From: Zymoseptoria tritici IPO323
Lineage: Eukaryota; Ascomycota; Dothideomycetes; Mycosphaerellales; Mycosphaerellaceae
Assembly: GCF_000219625.1 (NCBI RefSeq)
Contig: NC_018208.1
Location: 1,426,001-1,490,000 of the forward strand
Length of the DNA stretch: 64,000 bases
Direction of reading: 5' to 3'
Part shown: in pieces, positions 9,878 to 19,875 of the stretch
How positions within the stretch are numbered: the stretch's first letter is position 1
How the letters are laid out: each line of letters opens with the position of its first letter
Position numbers and translations under genes: made by a program
The notes under the pieces: model-generated
What the model saw: only the letters and a program-made list of their open reading frames with translations
Databases searched by the model: none
What the model was told of the DNA's origin: nothing

Positions 9878-11195
9878 TCATCCAGCCTTTGACTTCGCTT
9901 TTGCCTCCTTCTTCAGCTTCTTTCGCTCTTCCTTGCTCAGCTCATCTTCACCACTGGCTGTCCGCTTCTTCTTTTTCTTCTTCTCGGGATCCGTCGTGCT
10001 GATCCCCTTCGTCTTCGGGAATTGGAATTCGCTCGCTTTCACATTCTCCTCACCCTCGTCTTCGCTTCCACTCCCGAGTCCTGGCGCTCCTTGTCCGAAA
10101 CCTGGAGGCTTGTACCGCATGCGCATGCCCTTTGGCTGTGGTCTCGCTGTGCTGAAGGCTGCTCGACCGACATTCGCAGCGGCAGCGCTACCTGTGTTCA
10201 CATCGGCTTGCTTTTGTGTAAGGTTCGGCAGCTCGATCTTCTGCTGGAGGATAAGTGTCATGTGGATCGGCTGCTCGAGGAGTTCGTAGCCGTCGTCGGA
10301 TGGCACCAGGACATTGTCGCCCTGCGCGAGTGTTGTCTTGACTTGCGTGAGAGTATACTCATGGCCTTTGTGTGTGAGGACTGTAGCCCCCGAGGCTACA
10401 GCCGAAAGGGCCACTTCGCTGATGGAGCTGATAGGGATGTTGGAGGGTGCAGTTATATGCCAGATCTGCTTTCCGGCAAGGCGTTTCGTGCTTGGGAGGA
10501 GAGATTTCGCGGATGCTGTGGGCAAGTCGATGAAGTTCTGCGGAGCTTTAAAGGGCCTTGCCGGTATACTGGGTATCGAGATCGGCGCAGCTGGTGCTTT
10601 TGCTGGTACGGGTGATGCAGCAGAAACCCTGTAGAGCGTTAGTCGCATATCCGCCAACTGCTCGAGCATGAGGCTCTCACCTGACTTTGTTCTTTTTGTC
10701 CTTCGGCTTCTCAGCCTCTTCATCATCAGATGATTCGGAACTTGACGCTGTCTTGGCCTTCTTTGCCTGAGGTTGTTCGTCCGGCTTGCTATCATCGCTA
10801 TCTGACGATGTATCCTCGCTGCTGCTGCTGCTGCTGCCCTGATCCTCCGCTTTTCGTTTCACACCATTTGTCTTCGCCGATGCCGAGACTATCTTCGTGA
10901 CTAGCTTTGTGGTCTCTTCATCCTCCTCTTCACTGTCTGTAGATTCCTCGCTGTCTTCCTCGGAGCTTTCAGTCGGCGATGGTGCTTTTGGCGGAGGTTT
11001 TGTGGGCGTTTTGGACTTCTTTGGCTTCGTCTCTGCTGTTGCTGCTTTCTTTGCCGACTTTGCAGCCGCGGCTTCGGTCTCGCTGTCTGAATCCACGACT
11101 TTGTCCTGGCTCAAGCCATACTTCGAGGGCTTGATGGACGTCTTCGAGGCCTTCTTAGAAGACTTCTCCGCCTCCTCTTTCGCTGCTTTTGCCAT
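9878..11195 (-). CDS. rpa34: RNA polymerase I subunit RPA34-like
   Basis: Two exons on the minus strand (11195-10681, 10628-9878) flank a 52-nt intron (GTGAGA..CTACAG) and give 421 residues. The first ~170 residues are a Lys/Ser/Glu/Asp-rich disordered region with acidic serine runs. The next ~130 hold a compact part (FIDLPTASAKSLLP, KQIWHITAPSNIPI, ATVLTHKGHEYTL, YELLEQPIHMTLILQ) matching the dimerisation domain of the A34.5 (CAST/RPA34) family, which pairs with A49 in Pol I. The C-terminus is a basic tail with a run of lysines, as expected for nucleolar localisation. The protein would act in rDNA transcription elongation and termination. It is divergent to GRC3, another nucleolar factor. 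The family call is good; the long acidic N-terminus is more variable. Confidence 0.75.
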
Positions 11196-11448
11196 CTTTC
11201 TGGTCCCGCCAATCGCTGGTCTCGTTCGAGAGAATCGTAGAAAAGTTGTTCCACAATGCTAGAGCTCAATCGCAAGAGAAGTTGCGCCAGCAGAGTCCAC
11301 AAAATTTATCCGTAAGGCTGAATTAAGCTCAAAGCTTAAATCGACGACTGTTTTCCGGAAGAGGTCGCTCGCTCTTTTCTCTCCGTCCTTCGACTTTTGG
11401 CCATGCAGCGATGCTGAGGTCACAACGAGCGTGACGAGTGTTCTTGCG
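11196..11448. promoter_or_regulatory. bidirectional promoter region of RPA34 and GRC3
   Basis: These 253 bp separate two divergent start codons, so both promoters must lie here or overlap the genes. A short AAAATTT run near 11300 resembles the core of the yeast rRNA-processing element, but the match is too short to be decisive. This call is inferred from gene orientation. Confidence 0.5.
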
Positions 11449-13341
11449 ATGGCGCAGAAAAGGAAGGCAAAGGAGGCATTCGGACCGTCCAAAGGAGTTC
11501 CGCCTCAACTCAGTGCTGTTGCGGCTGCTCGGTTGGCGCAAACATCAAGATCGCATGCAAATTCGGAAGAGCTTGACGCAGAAATTGTCGACGACATCGC
11601 CGCTTCCGTTGCCGAGGAGCCATATGATGACCGGCAGAGCGATATTTCATCACTGGATGGCGACCCGGAACCTTTAGAAGTGCCGCAACAGATCACCGCA
11701 AAAGTCGTCCTTTCGTCCTTCCAAGCCAATGCCAAGAAGATCCTCACAGATGACTCCCAAAGGCTCGAGCTCGTGCTCAAAGCGGACGAGAGTGTCACGT
11801 TCGTCGGCGAATACCAGCTCGAGGTTCTGCGAGGCGTGGTCACGATTTACGGAGCTATGATCTATCCGGAGCTGGGTCCGCAGAGAGTATACGCTTTCAG
11901 CACTCAGGCATTGCCATCGATCATGGCAAGAAAGGACGACTCGGCGTTCCGTGTGACCTCGATCAAGTCTGGTATCCCGAAGCTCGCGAAGCTTTCACCT
12001 TTGTTTCGCAACATTGGTGCTGACGGCGAGCCCAAGAATCGATCGTTCATGCTTCTTTCAACATCAGATGATGACCCTTTGGAGCGGCCTCTTGTGCCTC
12101 TAGAAATCGATGAGCCAACGAGAAGAGCACTATCTCGGATCAATGCGAAGCTCGACGATCAGGACTCAGGGCCAGCAGCGAAGATCATGGCTGTGGGACC
12201 TAAGTCTTCGGGGAAATCAACCTTCAATCGTCTCGTTTGCAACATGATTACCAGCAGACCTGGGAACGGAAGATGCATGTATCTAGACTTGGATCCTGGC
12301 CAACCCGAGTTCGGAACGCCTGGACAGATCTCACTTGTCGAAGTCAAAGCTCCTCTGCTGGGTCCTTCATATACTCATCCTGCCACTTCTACATCCGATA
12401 GCTACCGACTTACTCGATCCCATACCATCGCTGCTACTTCCTTTCGAGAAGATTCAGCGCATTATCTTGCATGCGCTGCGGATCTCTTCGACTACGCGGG
12501 TGGTGCCCCACTTGTTGTCAACTCATGCGGCTGGACTTCCGGACTTGGAGGGACTACATTGGCAGCGCTGTCGAAGATTCTGTACATCGACACTGTCGTC
12601 CTTCTCGGAGAACCAGGGTCGACCGATCTGGTGCAGACGTTAGGTAAATCGAGCACATTACACAGCACACCGAAACGATTGTCACGTCCATCAGCACGAA
12701 GTCCTGCGGAGTTGAGGTCTATGCAGACTATGGCGTTTCTTCATCACAAGCCACGGCCTTCCTCTGCGACTGCGCAATGGAACACAAAGCCCATCAGTAC
12801 CTTTCGACCGTGGGTTGTCGGCTACGCTGGCGAAAGTAGCAGCATCACTGCGATCGTCTCATACGGCCAGGCACCACATCCCGACATGCTGTCAGAAGTT
12901 CTCAACGGATCGATCGTCGCTATTGTCGTGTCCGACTCTGCGCATTCAATAGTCGACAGAGAAACGATTCTTCGGACAAAAGGAGAAGACCTACCCTACC
13001 TCCCAGAATCCTGCGCCGGTACTTCACAGGCTCTAGATCCTTCACAAAGTCACTGCATCGGCACCGCTTTGATACGAGGAATCGACCATGCAAACAAATG
13101 CTTGCATCTCATCGCCCAGCTTTCAGATAAAGATATCGCAGAGTTGGAAGAAGAGGGCAGGCAGGTCGTGCTAGTTAGAGGGCGATTTGATGCTCCTGAG
13201 TGGGCATACTTGGAAGACATACACCACGATGGAGGCGATGGCGGTAAGGAGAGACCGTGGGTAACAAAGCGAGAGCTAGTGGGCGTGGAAGGAAGTGTGT
13301 GGAGGATGAGGCATCCGCCAATGGCGAGTGCTATGAAGTAA
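11449..13341 (+). CDS. grc3: polynucleotide 5'-hydroxyl kinase GRC3
   Basis: One exon, 630 residues from ATG 11449 (the frame is open a little further upstream but without ATG). The kinase core has the P-loop GPKSSGKS at residues 250-257, then CMYLDLDPGQPEFGTPGQIS, the conserved Clp1/Grc3 block in which the aspartates act as Walker B-like residues. FRPWVVGYAGES and a C-terminal region ending in RGRFDAPEWAYLED follow. In yeast, Grc3 works with Las1 to process ITS2 in pre-rRNA and also acts at Pol I termination. The N-terminal ~100 residues are low-complexity. The neighbour RPA34 is also part of rRNA synthesis. Confidence 0.85.
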   Translation: MAQKRKAKEAFGPSKGVPPQLSAVAAARLAQTSRSHANSEELDAEIVDDIAASVAEEPYDDRQSDISSLDGDPEPLEVPQQITAKVVLSSFQANAKKILTDDSQRLELVLKADESVTFVGEYQLEVLRGVVTIYGAMIYPELGPQRVYAFSTQALPSIMARKDDSAFRVTSIKSGIPKLAKLSPLFRNIGADGEPKNRSFMLLSTSDDDPLERPLVPLEIDEPTRRALSRINAKLDDQDSGPAAKIMAVGPKSSGKSTFNRLVCNMITSRPGNGRCMYLDLDPGQPEFGTPGQISLVEVKAPLLGPSYTHPATSTSDSYRLTRSHTIAATSFREDSAHYLACAADLFDYAGGAPLVVNSCGWTSGLGGTTLAALSKILYIDTVVLLGEPGSTDLVQTLGKSSTLHSTPKRLSRPSARSPAELRSMQTMAFLHHKPRPSSATAQWNTKPISTFRPWVVGYAGESSSITAIVSYGQAPHPDMLSEVLNGSIVAIVVSDSAHSIVDRETILRTKGEDLPYLPESCAGTSQALDPSQSHCIGTALIRGIDHANKCLHLIAQLSDKDIAELEEEGRQVVLVRGRFDAPEWAYLEDIHHDGGDGGKERPWVTKRELVGVEGSVWRMRHPPMASAMK

Positions 13342-14428
13342 GACTTGCAGAATTGGCTCGGTATCGTTCATCACCCGACGTCCGTGCAATCTCAGGCCAC
13401 TGTCGCCCTGTTCTCCACCGCGATCTCTCTTGATGACAACTTGAGCGGCCTGCCGTGCAGTTCCTAGTCACGACTTCCGCCAACCACACACTACACATGA
13501 TTCTTTGAGAGTGTGAAGCAAGTGGTGGTCGGGATAGCGAAGGGTCACTGGTGCTGCGCATACTTCATAGACAACGGGCGATGATACAGGCACCCAGGAC
13601 CAAGCTGGAGTTCAGAGCGCATGCATTGAAGCATATGCAAGATCTCCCGGGAGTGACGGGTGCTCAGACGCACAGCTTCGGAAGCATTGCTACGGAAGGG
13701 AGCCTTGTACGCGGAGACGTACGAGCAGTGAACAGAATAAATCCCTCCGTAGATGAAGGGCGCTGATTGTGGTGGAAGAGCCAGCAGAGGGATGGAGGAT
13801 CGGGAAAGACAGGAGAGGCAGTCTCGGTGACGACGATGACAGTGGTCGTGATGGTTTCGGTCATGGTGGCGGTGACGGTTTCGGTGACGAGGGAGAGCGA
13901 AAAGCGGAGAGGCCAAGCTCGAGGAGAGGAGGTATGTGAGCACCGCGAACTTTCTTCACGCGAAGGGGGAGACACTCACAAGGGACCTGAGTGAATAAGA
14001 ACATCTTACAATGATGCCCGAAAGCCAATATCACAGACGGAGAGCACGGGCTGGGAGAGACTTTCGGGTGAAGCTGCAACACTGCGATGAAACTGTAGAT
14101 ATGTGGGTGACTCCAGCAGAAAAAGCATGGTTATGGTGACAAAGGGCAGAGCACGAGCACAGTCTGATATGGATGTTCATTATTCGTATCTTGGTATACA
14201 AATCCACCCGTCGGCTGGTGACAGCTCAGTCTAACCATGTTACCACTCCCCATCTGTCGTCTTGCTGTGCCTGTTTCACATATCCCATTGCACTTGGTCC
14301 GGTCTGCGCCTCAAAAGTATTTTCCCTTGCCCCGAACGCCGCGCTTGAAACAAGAACAAAAACACAACCCAAGCCTCCAAAACGCCGCCATATCCGAAGT
14401 TATCATGACAACGGACGAGAAAAAAAAA
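13342..14428. other. intergenic, possible unannotated small gene
   Basis: Between the convergent GRC3 and SLN1 stops there are 1.09 kb. One minus-strand stretch encodes a Thr/Val repeat (see 13664-13975). The rest shows no recognisable content. Confidence 0.4.
13664..13975 (-). CDS. possible small gene with TVTxT repeat
   Basis: This minus-strand frame of 103 residues contains VTETVTATMTETITTTV, a composition common in fungal cell-wall and extracellular proteins. There is no convincing signal peptide in this frame. An overlapping frame (13545-13943) begins MLTYLLSSSLASPLFALP, which does look like one, so the exon structure is unresolved. An upstream GTGAGTG..CTCGAG intron is possible. It may be a chance frame. 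Confidence 0.2.
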   Translation of the reverse strand: MSPPSREESSRCSHTSSPRAWPLRFSLSLVTETVTATMTETITTTVIVVTETASPVFPDPPSLCWLFHHNQRPSSTEGFILFTARTSPRTRLPSVAMLPKLCV

Positions 14429-17400
14429 TCATGCTGACTCCTTGTTAGTACAATAATCCACCTTCCCTCCACCATCCTCTTCTTCCACCAATCCATCTAT
14501 CCTCTTCTTCGAACAACACTGCACCAAAACGTCCTTCAACTTCGCCCTCTTCACCGGTTTCGCCAGAAAGAAATCCATTCCGGCGCCAAAACACTCTTCA
14601 ACATTACTCTGCTCCGCAAAAGCGGTAAGCGCTACAATCGGATTCTTGAAACCTTCAGCGCGGATCTTTCGGGTAGCTTGGAGGCCGTCCATGTTGGGCA
14701 TTTGTATGTCCATGAGAATCAGGTCGAAGGGTGGATGGTCGGGTGTGGCGTGAGAGGATATGATGTGGCCGAGAGCGATTCGCCCGTCGGAGGCGATGGT
14801 GATGTGCTGGATCTTTTCGAGGCGGAGCATGCGTTGGATGACTTCTTGATTGACTTTGTTGTCTTCAGCGACGAGGATGCGGAGTTGGGTGAAGTCTGGT
14901 GATTGAAGGGAAGAGGAGGTGGAGGAGGGTGATGTTGCAGGGGATGTTATGACAGGGCGATGAGCGGCCGCAAATTGGCTGGAGGGATTGGCGAGGGGTG
15001 GCGTATTTGCGGGCGATGACGGGTCTGTCTTCGCAGTAGAAGAGTTGGCTCCTGGAACGGCATCTGCGTGGACGACCTCGGGACTGCTCGGCGTAGCCGG
15101 AGAAGATGTGCTAGGCGAGAACATTCCCGTGACCGTCCGGCTCAGATCCATTGAGCTTCGTGGCGTGTCGCCGCTCGTACCGAAGACGATTCGCAGCGGC
15201 AGCTTCGCGGTAAATGTACTACCTTTGCCAAGCGTACTGCTCAAACGAATCGTCCCGTCCATCAGACTGACCAGCTGTGTACTGATCGAAAGTCCTAGGC
15301 CAGTCCCGTTATGCCTTCGATCAAGACCTGCGTCGGCCTGCACGAACGGTTCGAAGATCCGAGCCTGCATTTCTGGTTCGATACCCGGCCCAGTATCCTC
15401 GACCTCCAGCTCGATGAAGACGTCTGTGCCCGCTGGAAGAGAACGTCCATCTTCGTGTGCCAGGCCATGTCCCTGCTCGACTTCTCGCGGGTTGATGAAG
15501 CATGCCGTTCCGGGTCCGGGGCTGGCTGGCGTCTGCTGACGGGTCGCTGGCGCACCTGGCGTCACACGTCGGACGGCCGGCTTTTCCTTCAAGCATCTGA
15601 CTCTCAGTATGACAGAGCCTTCTTCAGGCGTAAACTTGAGACTGTTACCGACCAAATTGATGACAATCTGTAGAATGCGATGAACGTCGCCGTATAGCCG
15701 TAGATCGCGAAGTTTGCCAGTTCCATACACATCGCCAGGCGTTTCCTCGAATATGAACCGTAGGTGAACATGGCGTTCCTTCGACTGCTGGCCGAAAATT
15801 GCCAACGTCTGCGTCTCGATGTCTCGGATTGCAAAATCCTTCTCGTCCAGTGTAAGGACTTGATGCCCCAACTGATTCGTGCTGAAAGTCAGAAGATCAT
15901 TCAGTGTCCGCAACAGTAAGTTTCCACTCTTCTCAATGATCATGAGCGAGCCCTTCACCCGATTCGGATCGTTCTCTGCCATGCAAACCGCGGCCAGCCC
16001 CAGGATCCCGTTCAACGGCGTACGCAATTCATGGCTCACGTTCGCCACGAAACGTGTTTTGCTCTCGTTGGCCGCTTCTGCAGCTTTCTTGCTGTACTCA
16101 AGCTCGATGGTCCTCTGCCGTACGCGGTCCTCAAGTTTGGTATATTGCGCCAGTAATTCGTCCGACATATCATTAAAAGTCGTGATCAAATCCGACATTT
16201 CGTCTGTGATCCAAGTGTTGCGCTGCGGCACCTTTCCTGGAATGCGAGGGTGGTCTTCGTCTCGTGGCTGTATACTGCGTGCGGCTTGCTTCTTCATCGA
16301 GAACTTGCGGAAGATCGCCGCAAATATCCCTCCAGTCCATTTCGAACTCGGGCGATGAAGACCCTTCTCTGTCCGACTGGCGCAAGAGCTGAGATCCTTG
16401 CTGTAGTAGGAAGAAGGCTTGCTGTCTGAATAGCTTCTCCCAGGTGGTGCTATGGTTTGCTCGGTGGCTGCTCGTAGTTTCATGATCGGTAGGACGGCCC
16501 AGTGTGCTAGCGGGAATGACACAATACACATAAACCCAATTACTCCAAACAGGCATGCGAGGATGATCGTCCGGAGGTGGTTGATGGGCTGCCACACCTC
16601 GCTCCGAGCTTGTTCCACAACAACGATCCAGTCGACCAGGTCCGTCGGCGGCGATGAGTACCCTACTGAGACATGCTTGCCATCTTCATTGTGTGTCCGC
16701 ATCATACTTCCAACGTCGTCGATGCCGCGTAGATCTTCAGTGATGGCTCTTTCAACGGCAGGATATTTGCTGGCCAAGAACGAGGGGTTCGGGGTTCCGA
16801 CCACATGTTTTGGATGTCTTGCGACAGCAGAAGTCGGCAGAGGAAAGAGCAACTCGACTTCGGCGTTGCGGGCTGAGCCTGAGTTCCCAGAGATTCCAGG
16901 TGGGAATTTGTTTGTGGCATTGATGGGACCGACGAGTAAGGTCTGACCTGTTTCTCCAAGCCCACTGGAGTCTCTCGCTACTTCCAGGATCAGCCTGGCG
17001 TCTGTGACCACCGTGGCCCAGCCGAGAATCCTGTCGGTCTCTGTGTTGTTAACAATTGGGAGCGTGAAAGATATCAATGAGAAGCTCGAGTTGATCATCC
17101 GTGGGCCCAACACCAAAGTTGAGCGTATACCGAGGATCTCGCCATTGAAAGATGCCATCGGATTGAACGAGGTGCTTGCAGCAATGTCCGTGACAGTCAA
17201 ATTTGGGTACAGCGCAGGAGGGTATCCAAGGTCATCGTCTCCAAGAAATGCTTGCTGCCCATTCGAATTGAGGTAAGGCAGTCTGATGGCTTGATGCGGT
17301 ATGCCGGTTGCTCTCATCACACTCGAAGTTCCCGCAGGTCCGGAACCGTTGCCGGCGTAGATCTGAGCTTGAAGCACCAAGCCATTGCGAAGCGGACCAA

Positions 17401-17719
17401 TGTTCCCCAGTGCCGATGCCAGACTCGTCTCTGCTAGGTTGAAATTACCAGCCGTCAGATCGGTCCCATTGTTGTAGCGCTCCAAAGCTTCCTGAATAGT
17501 GACGCGGTTGCTGAGAAAAGTCGCAGCGGTCTGCATCAACTCGAGATTGAACGCCACTTGCGCGGCTTTGAGAGAAGCCGTGATCTCTAGCCGAGAAGCT
17601 GCAACGTCGAGGACGAAGTCGTGGTTCAGGACCCATGTAGCAATGGCCAGCACGGCCAGACCAATGCCTCCGGAGATTACCAGCAAGAATGCCAATTGTT
17701 GCCGCAATGAAAGACGCAT
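14429..17719 (-). CDS. sln1: hybrid sensor histidine kinase, Sln1 type (group VI)
   Basis: Single exon, 1096 residues. The order is that of Sln1. A first membrane segment (about residues 8-30, LAVLAIATWVLNHDF) is followed by a ~350-residue extracellular sensor and a second membrane segment (about 381-406). Next come a HAMP-like linker, a HisKA domain with phospho-acceptor His563 in ANVSHELRTPLNGILG, and an HATPase domain (VEDTGPGIEPEMQARIFEPF, then GTGLGLSIS and GKGSTFTAKLPL). A Ser/Pro-rich linker leads to a receiver domain with phospho-acceptor Asp1004 in LILMDIQMPNMDG. In fungi Sln1 senses osmolarity or turgor at the plasma membrane and feeds Ypd1, Ssk1 and the HOG MAP-kinase cascade. All key residues are present, so the protein looks active. 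The long upstream gap could hold an extended 5' leader. Confidence 0.92.
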   Translation of the reverse strand: MRLSLRQQLAFLLVISGGIGLAVLAIATWVLNHDFVLDVAASRLEITASLKAAQVAFNLELMQTAATFLSNRVTIQEALERYNNGTDLTAGNFNLAETSLASALGNIGPLRNGLVLQAQIYAGNGSGPAGTSSVMRATGIPHQAIRLPYLNSNGQQAFLGDDDLGYPPALYPNLTVTDIAASTSFNPMASFNGEILGIRSTLVLGPRMINSSFSLISFTLPIVNNTETDRILGWATVVTDARLILEVARDSSGLGETGQTLLVGPINATNKFPPGISGNSGSARNAEVELLFPLPTSAVARHPKHVVGTPNPSFLASKYPAVERAITEDLRGIDDVGSMMRTHNEDGKHVSVGYSSPPTDLVDWIVVVEQARSEVWQPINHLRTIILACLFGVIGFMCIVSFPLAHWAVLPIMKLRAATEQTIAPPGRSYSDSKPSSYYSKDLSSCASRTEKGLHRPSSKWTGGIFAAIFRKFSMKKQAARSIQPRDEDHPRIPGKVPQRNTWITDEMSDLITTFNDMSDELLAQYTKLEDRVRQRTIELEYSKKAAEAANESKTRFVANVSHELRTPLNGILGLAAVCMAENDPNRVKGSLMIIEKSGNLLLRTLNDLLTFSTNQLGHQVLTLDEKDFAIRDIETQTLAIFGQQSKERHVHLRFIFEETPGDVYGTGKLRDLRLYGDVHRILQIVINLVGNSLKFTPEEGSVILRVRCLKEKPAVRRVTPGAPATRQQTPASPGPGTACFINPREVEQGHGLAHEDGRSLPAGTDVFIELEVEDTGPGIEPEMQARIFEPFVQADAGLDRRHNGTGLGLSISTQLVSLMDGTIRLSSTLGKGSTFTAKLPLRIVFGTSGDTPRSSMDLSRTVTGMFSPSTSSPATPSSPEVVHADAVPGANSSTAKTDPSSPANTPPLANPSSQFAAAHRPVITSPATSPSSTSSSLQSPDFTQLRILVAEDNKVNQEVIQRMLRLEKIQHITIASDGRIALGHIISSHATPDHPPFDLILMDIQMPNMDGLQATRKIRAEGFKNPIVALTAFAEQSNVEECFGAGMDFFLAKPVKRAKLKDVLVQCCSKKRIDGLVEEEDGGGKVDYCTNKESA

Positions 17720-17949
17720 GGCGGAGGGCCTGATGGTTCGCCGCCCTGTCAGGTTCGAAGAGCTGGACCCACAGAGCTGCCGCTATTCAAGCTCCGACTG
17801 CCCACGTTCACCTGGTTTTCACACTCAAAGATCCAGCTGTGAGGAGCGGCTGAGGTGCACCGCATGGTTCGTTTTGCGGCGTCGTGTTTTTCCTTTGCAC
17901 GTTCCACAGACACAAATAGGCAGTCCTGGAGACAGTACCAGGATATCGC

Positions 17950-18900
17950 AGTTAGCTATCGACCAGGACCAGTGTATGCCGGCATTGCTCGTGATGTCCA
18001 GGTCGACGGATTCTTCTTCCTGGAACGGGTGAGGTTAGAAACCCAAAGGCGGCGAGTAGGATGCTCTTGGCAGAGGCTGAGATCGATCGGAGAATCGCCG
18101 TGGAACTTAGAACGCTCCAGCCGTTCCGATTCGCGTACAGTAAGCTTCGTTAGCATGCCGAACATGCCGCATGCCAAGAGCGGCTTCTGGGAGTTCGTCT
18201 CGAGTCCGATGTGCAGACAACCAGTGCAGGTTGAGGAAATTGACATTAATCACGTCTCCGGCTGGACAAGTGTGTGCTTCCGTGTTCACATTGAAGAAGT
18301 CTAGGCAACATGCGGGCCAGGTGTTGCGAACCGGTTCGACAAGGAAGAATCTGGAATGCTTGCAACGGATCGGCACGCTCCGTCGTTCTCAATGACCCTT
18401 GGCCATGCTCAATTTTCAGAAACCTCACCTCCTCCCCACCGTGTCCACAGCACTCAGATGAGGTCCCAGCTTGGGCAGATTGGCGATGAAAAAGGGCGGC
18501 TTAGCTTGATGGCCTGGACCAGGCAGTCGGACGTTGTCGCCCTCAATGTTGATATTGCCGGAGATGCTTCAATCACCGTGTTTGCAAGATGCTTCCAGAT
18601 CGACGGCAGAGGTGATCGGAGTCGGACCTTGGACTCGTTGGAACGGAGCAGGTTTCGGTCGCCGGCGATCGGTTTGTCCTCGCCAGGGAGTCCGGTGAAT
18701 CTGGCAGTTGGCGGAGTCCGAGGCATAGCGTGGCATACTTCTATCATTTCTGCTGGATGCTCGCAGTCCAGTCTCTGTGAGATTGTTGTGCTTCGATCGA
18801 TGCAAGTGTGGTCGGCTTTGAGGTATGTTGTGTTTGCATCATCGGCGTGTTGTCGCAGTGAGAGCTCATTGACGAAAGATCACTGAAGGGTAGATTCGGC
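17950..18900 (-). other. unresolved minus-strand coding signal, possible multi-exon gene or pseudogene
   Basis: One frame (about 18855-18640) reads as a cysteine-containing stretch including ADHTCIDRSTTISQRLDCEH and, further on, FTGLPGEDKPIAGDRNLL. A different frame near 18550-18430 contains LPGPGHQAKPPFFIANLPKL and stops in the next 15 residues. Lower down a third stretch reads CCLDFFNVNTEAHTCPAGD. Joining them needs introns whose borders I could not settle. A decayed gene is equally possible. Confidence 0.25.
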
Positions 18901-19165
18901 ATTGCACTAATCAGGACGCGATTGATGAACGTCTGACTGTCGTAATGTTTGCGGGGCGTGCAAGCCTGGTTTTGTTTTCGCTTCGCTGTCGCAGACGGAT
19001 CGAGTTCTCGGAGATGGTGTTGGCTTTGTCTCCTGAACTCCGAGCATTGATCGATGGCTTGTGTGCTCGCTCGTTGGCTTGGTTGGATCATTGTTTTGTT
19101 GACGTCTGCGACAGGTACTGTACTCCTGCACCGCGTTAAGGTACAAAACCGTAGCGGAGTCCACG

Positions 19166-19187
19166 CGAGAAGTACCCCTACTTCTCG
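19166..19187. other. perfect 9-bp hairpin
   Basis: CGAGAAGTA, a CCCC loop and TACTTCTCG form an exact stem-loop, about 100 bp downstream (on the minus strand) of the membrane-protein stop codon. It could be a 3' processing or terminator-like structure, or chance. Confidence 0.45.
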
Positions 19188-19284
19188 GGGGCCGGTGGTG
19201 GACCTTGGCATGGCTTGCCCATCCGACCGGTCTTTTTGTGTACGGACACCGATGCCTTTCTGTCCGGCCCCAACCTTGGGGTCT

Positions 19285-19779
19285 TCAATCCGCCTTCTTC
19301 TTCCGCCAAAAGGACTGGAGAGGCTCAGGGTCCTTCGTCCAGCGCAAACGACGACGATACCAGCGACGGCCCGGAGGGAGCGGCCGCACCCACTCAACCT
19401 CTTCCACCAAGTGCCAAAACGAGACGAAGGAGCCGCCGATTTTGAGCACGTAGCTCAAATCCACCTTCAGCGCCGCCATGACGATGTCTGGATCGCAAAA
19501 GCCGGCCCAAAACTCGAAAACGGCGTGCCAGACCGCCACACCCACGGAAACCAGCCAGACAACCAGATGGACCCATGGTGGCATGACCTGGAGATATTTG
19601 CGAGAGGGTTGCCATTCCTCAAGCAGGAAGAGAATCATCACCGCGGTGAAGACAATTGTCTCCAAATTGGTGATATCGCGGTATTTTTCCGCGCACTCTG
19701 TCTCCGTCGGGCCAGTCCAGATCGAAGAGCGGTGCTCCTGCTCGTTGGTCGGGTGGTTCGAGGTCGCCGGGAAGCCCAT
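19285..19779 (-). CDS. small predicted membrane protein, function unknown
   Basis: 164 residues from ATG 19779; the frame is open 32 codons further up to 19875, but that extension looks like leader sequence. The product has an acidic polar N-terminus, then a hydrophobic segment (TIVFTAVMILFLL) and a second longer one (VHLVVWLVSVGVAVWHAVF). It then has a short amphipathic part and a strongly basic, Trp-rich tail ending WRKKKAD. No family is recognised. The two hydrophobic segments and the positive tail suggest a membrane protein with a cytoplasmic C-terminus. No introns are needed. Confidence 0.5.
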   Translation of the reverse strand: MGFPATSNHPTNEQEHRSSIWTGPTETECAEKYRDITNLETIVFTAVMILFLLEEWQPSRKYLQVMPPWVHLVVWLVSVGVAVWHAVFEFWAGFCDPDIVMAALKVDLSYVLKIGGSFVSFWHLVEEVEWVRPLPPGRRWYRRRLRWTKDPEPLQSFWRKKKAD

Positions 19780-19875
19780 TTTCGCGGTTTTGTTGTTGAG
19801 GTACAGAATCAAGTGAGGCGACTTCACGCGGAGAAGTGGAAGTTCGCTTGTCAACATTACATGTGCGCCTACCAC

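Larger units (their letters stand above)
17720..19284. other. long intergenic region with scattered coding signal
   Basis: This is upstream of the minus-strand SLN1. No full gene can be built, but fragments on the minus strand read like protein (see 17950-18900). The remainder may be the SLN1 5' leader and promoter. Confidence 0.4.

Noticed and set aside
18744..19397. 217-codon minus-strand frame
   Set aside because: Its upstream part overlaps the membrane-protein gene in another frame and has no domain; only its C-terminal portion shares the unresolved region noted separately.
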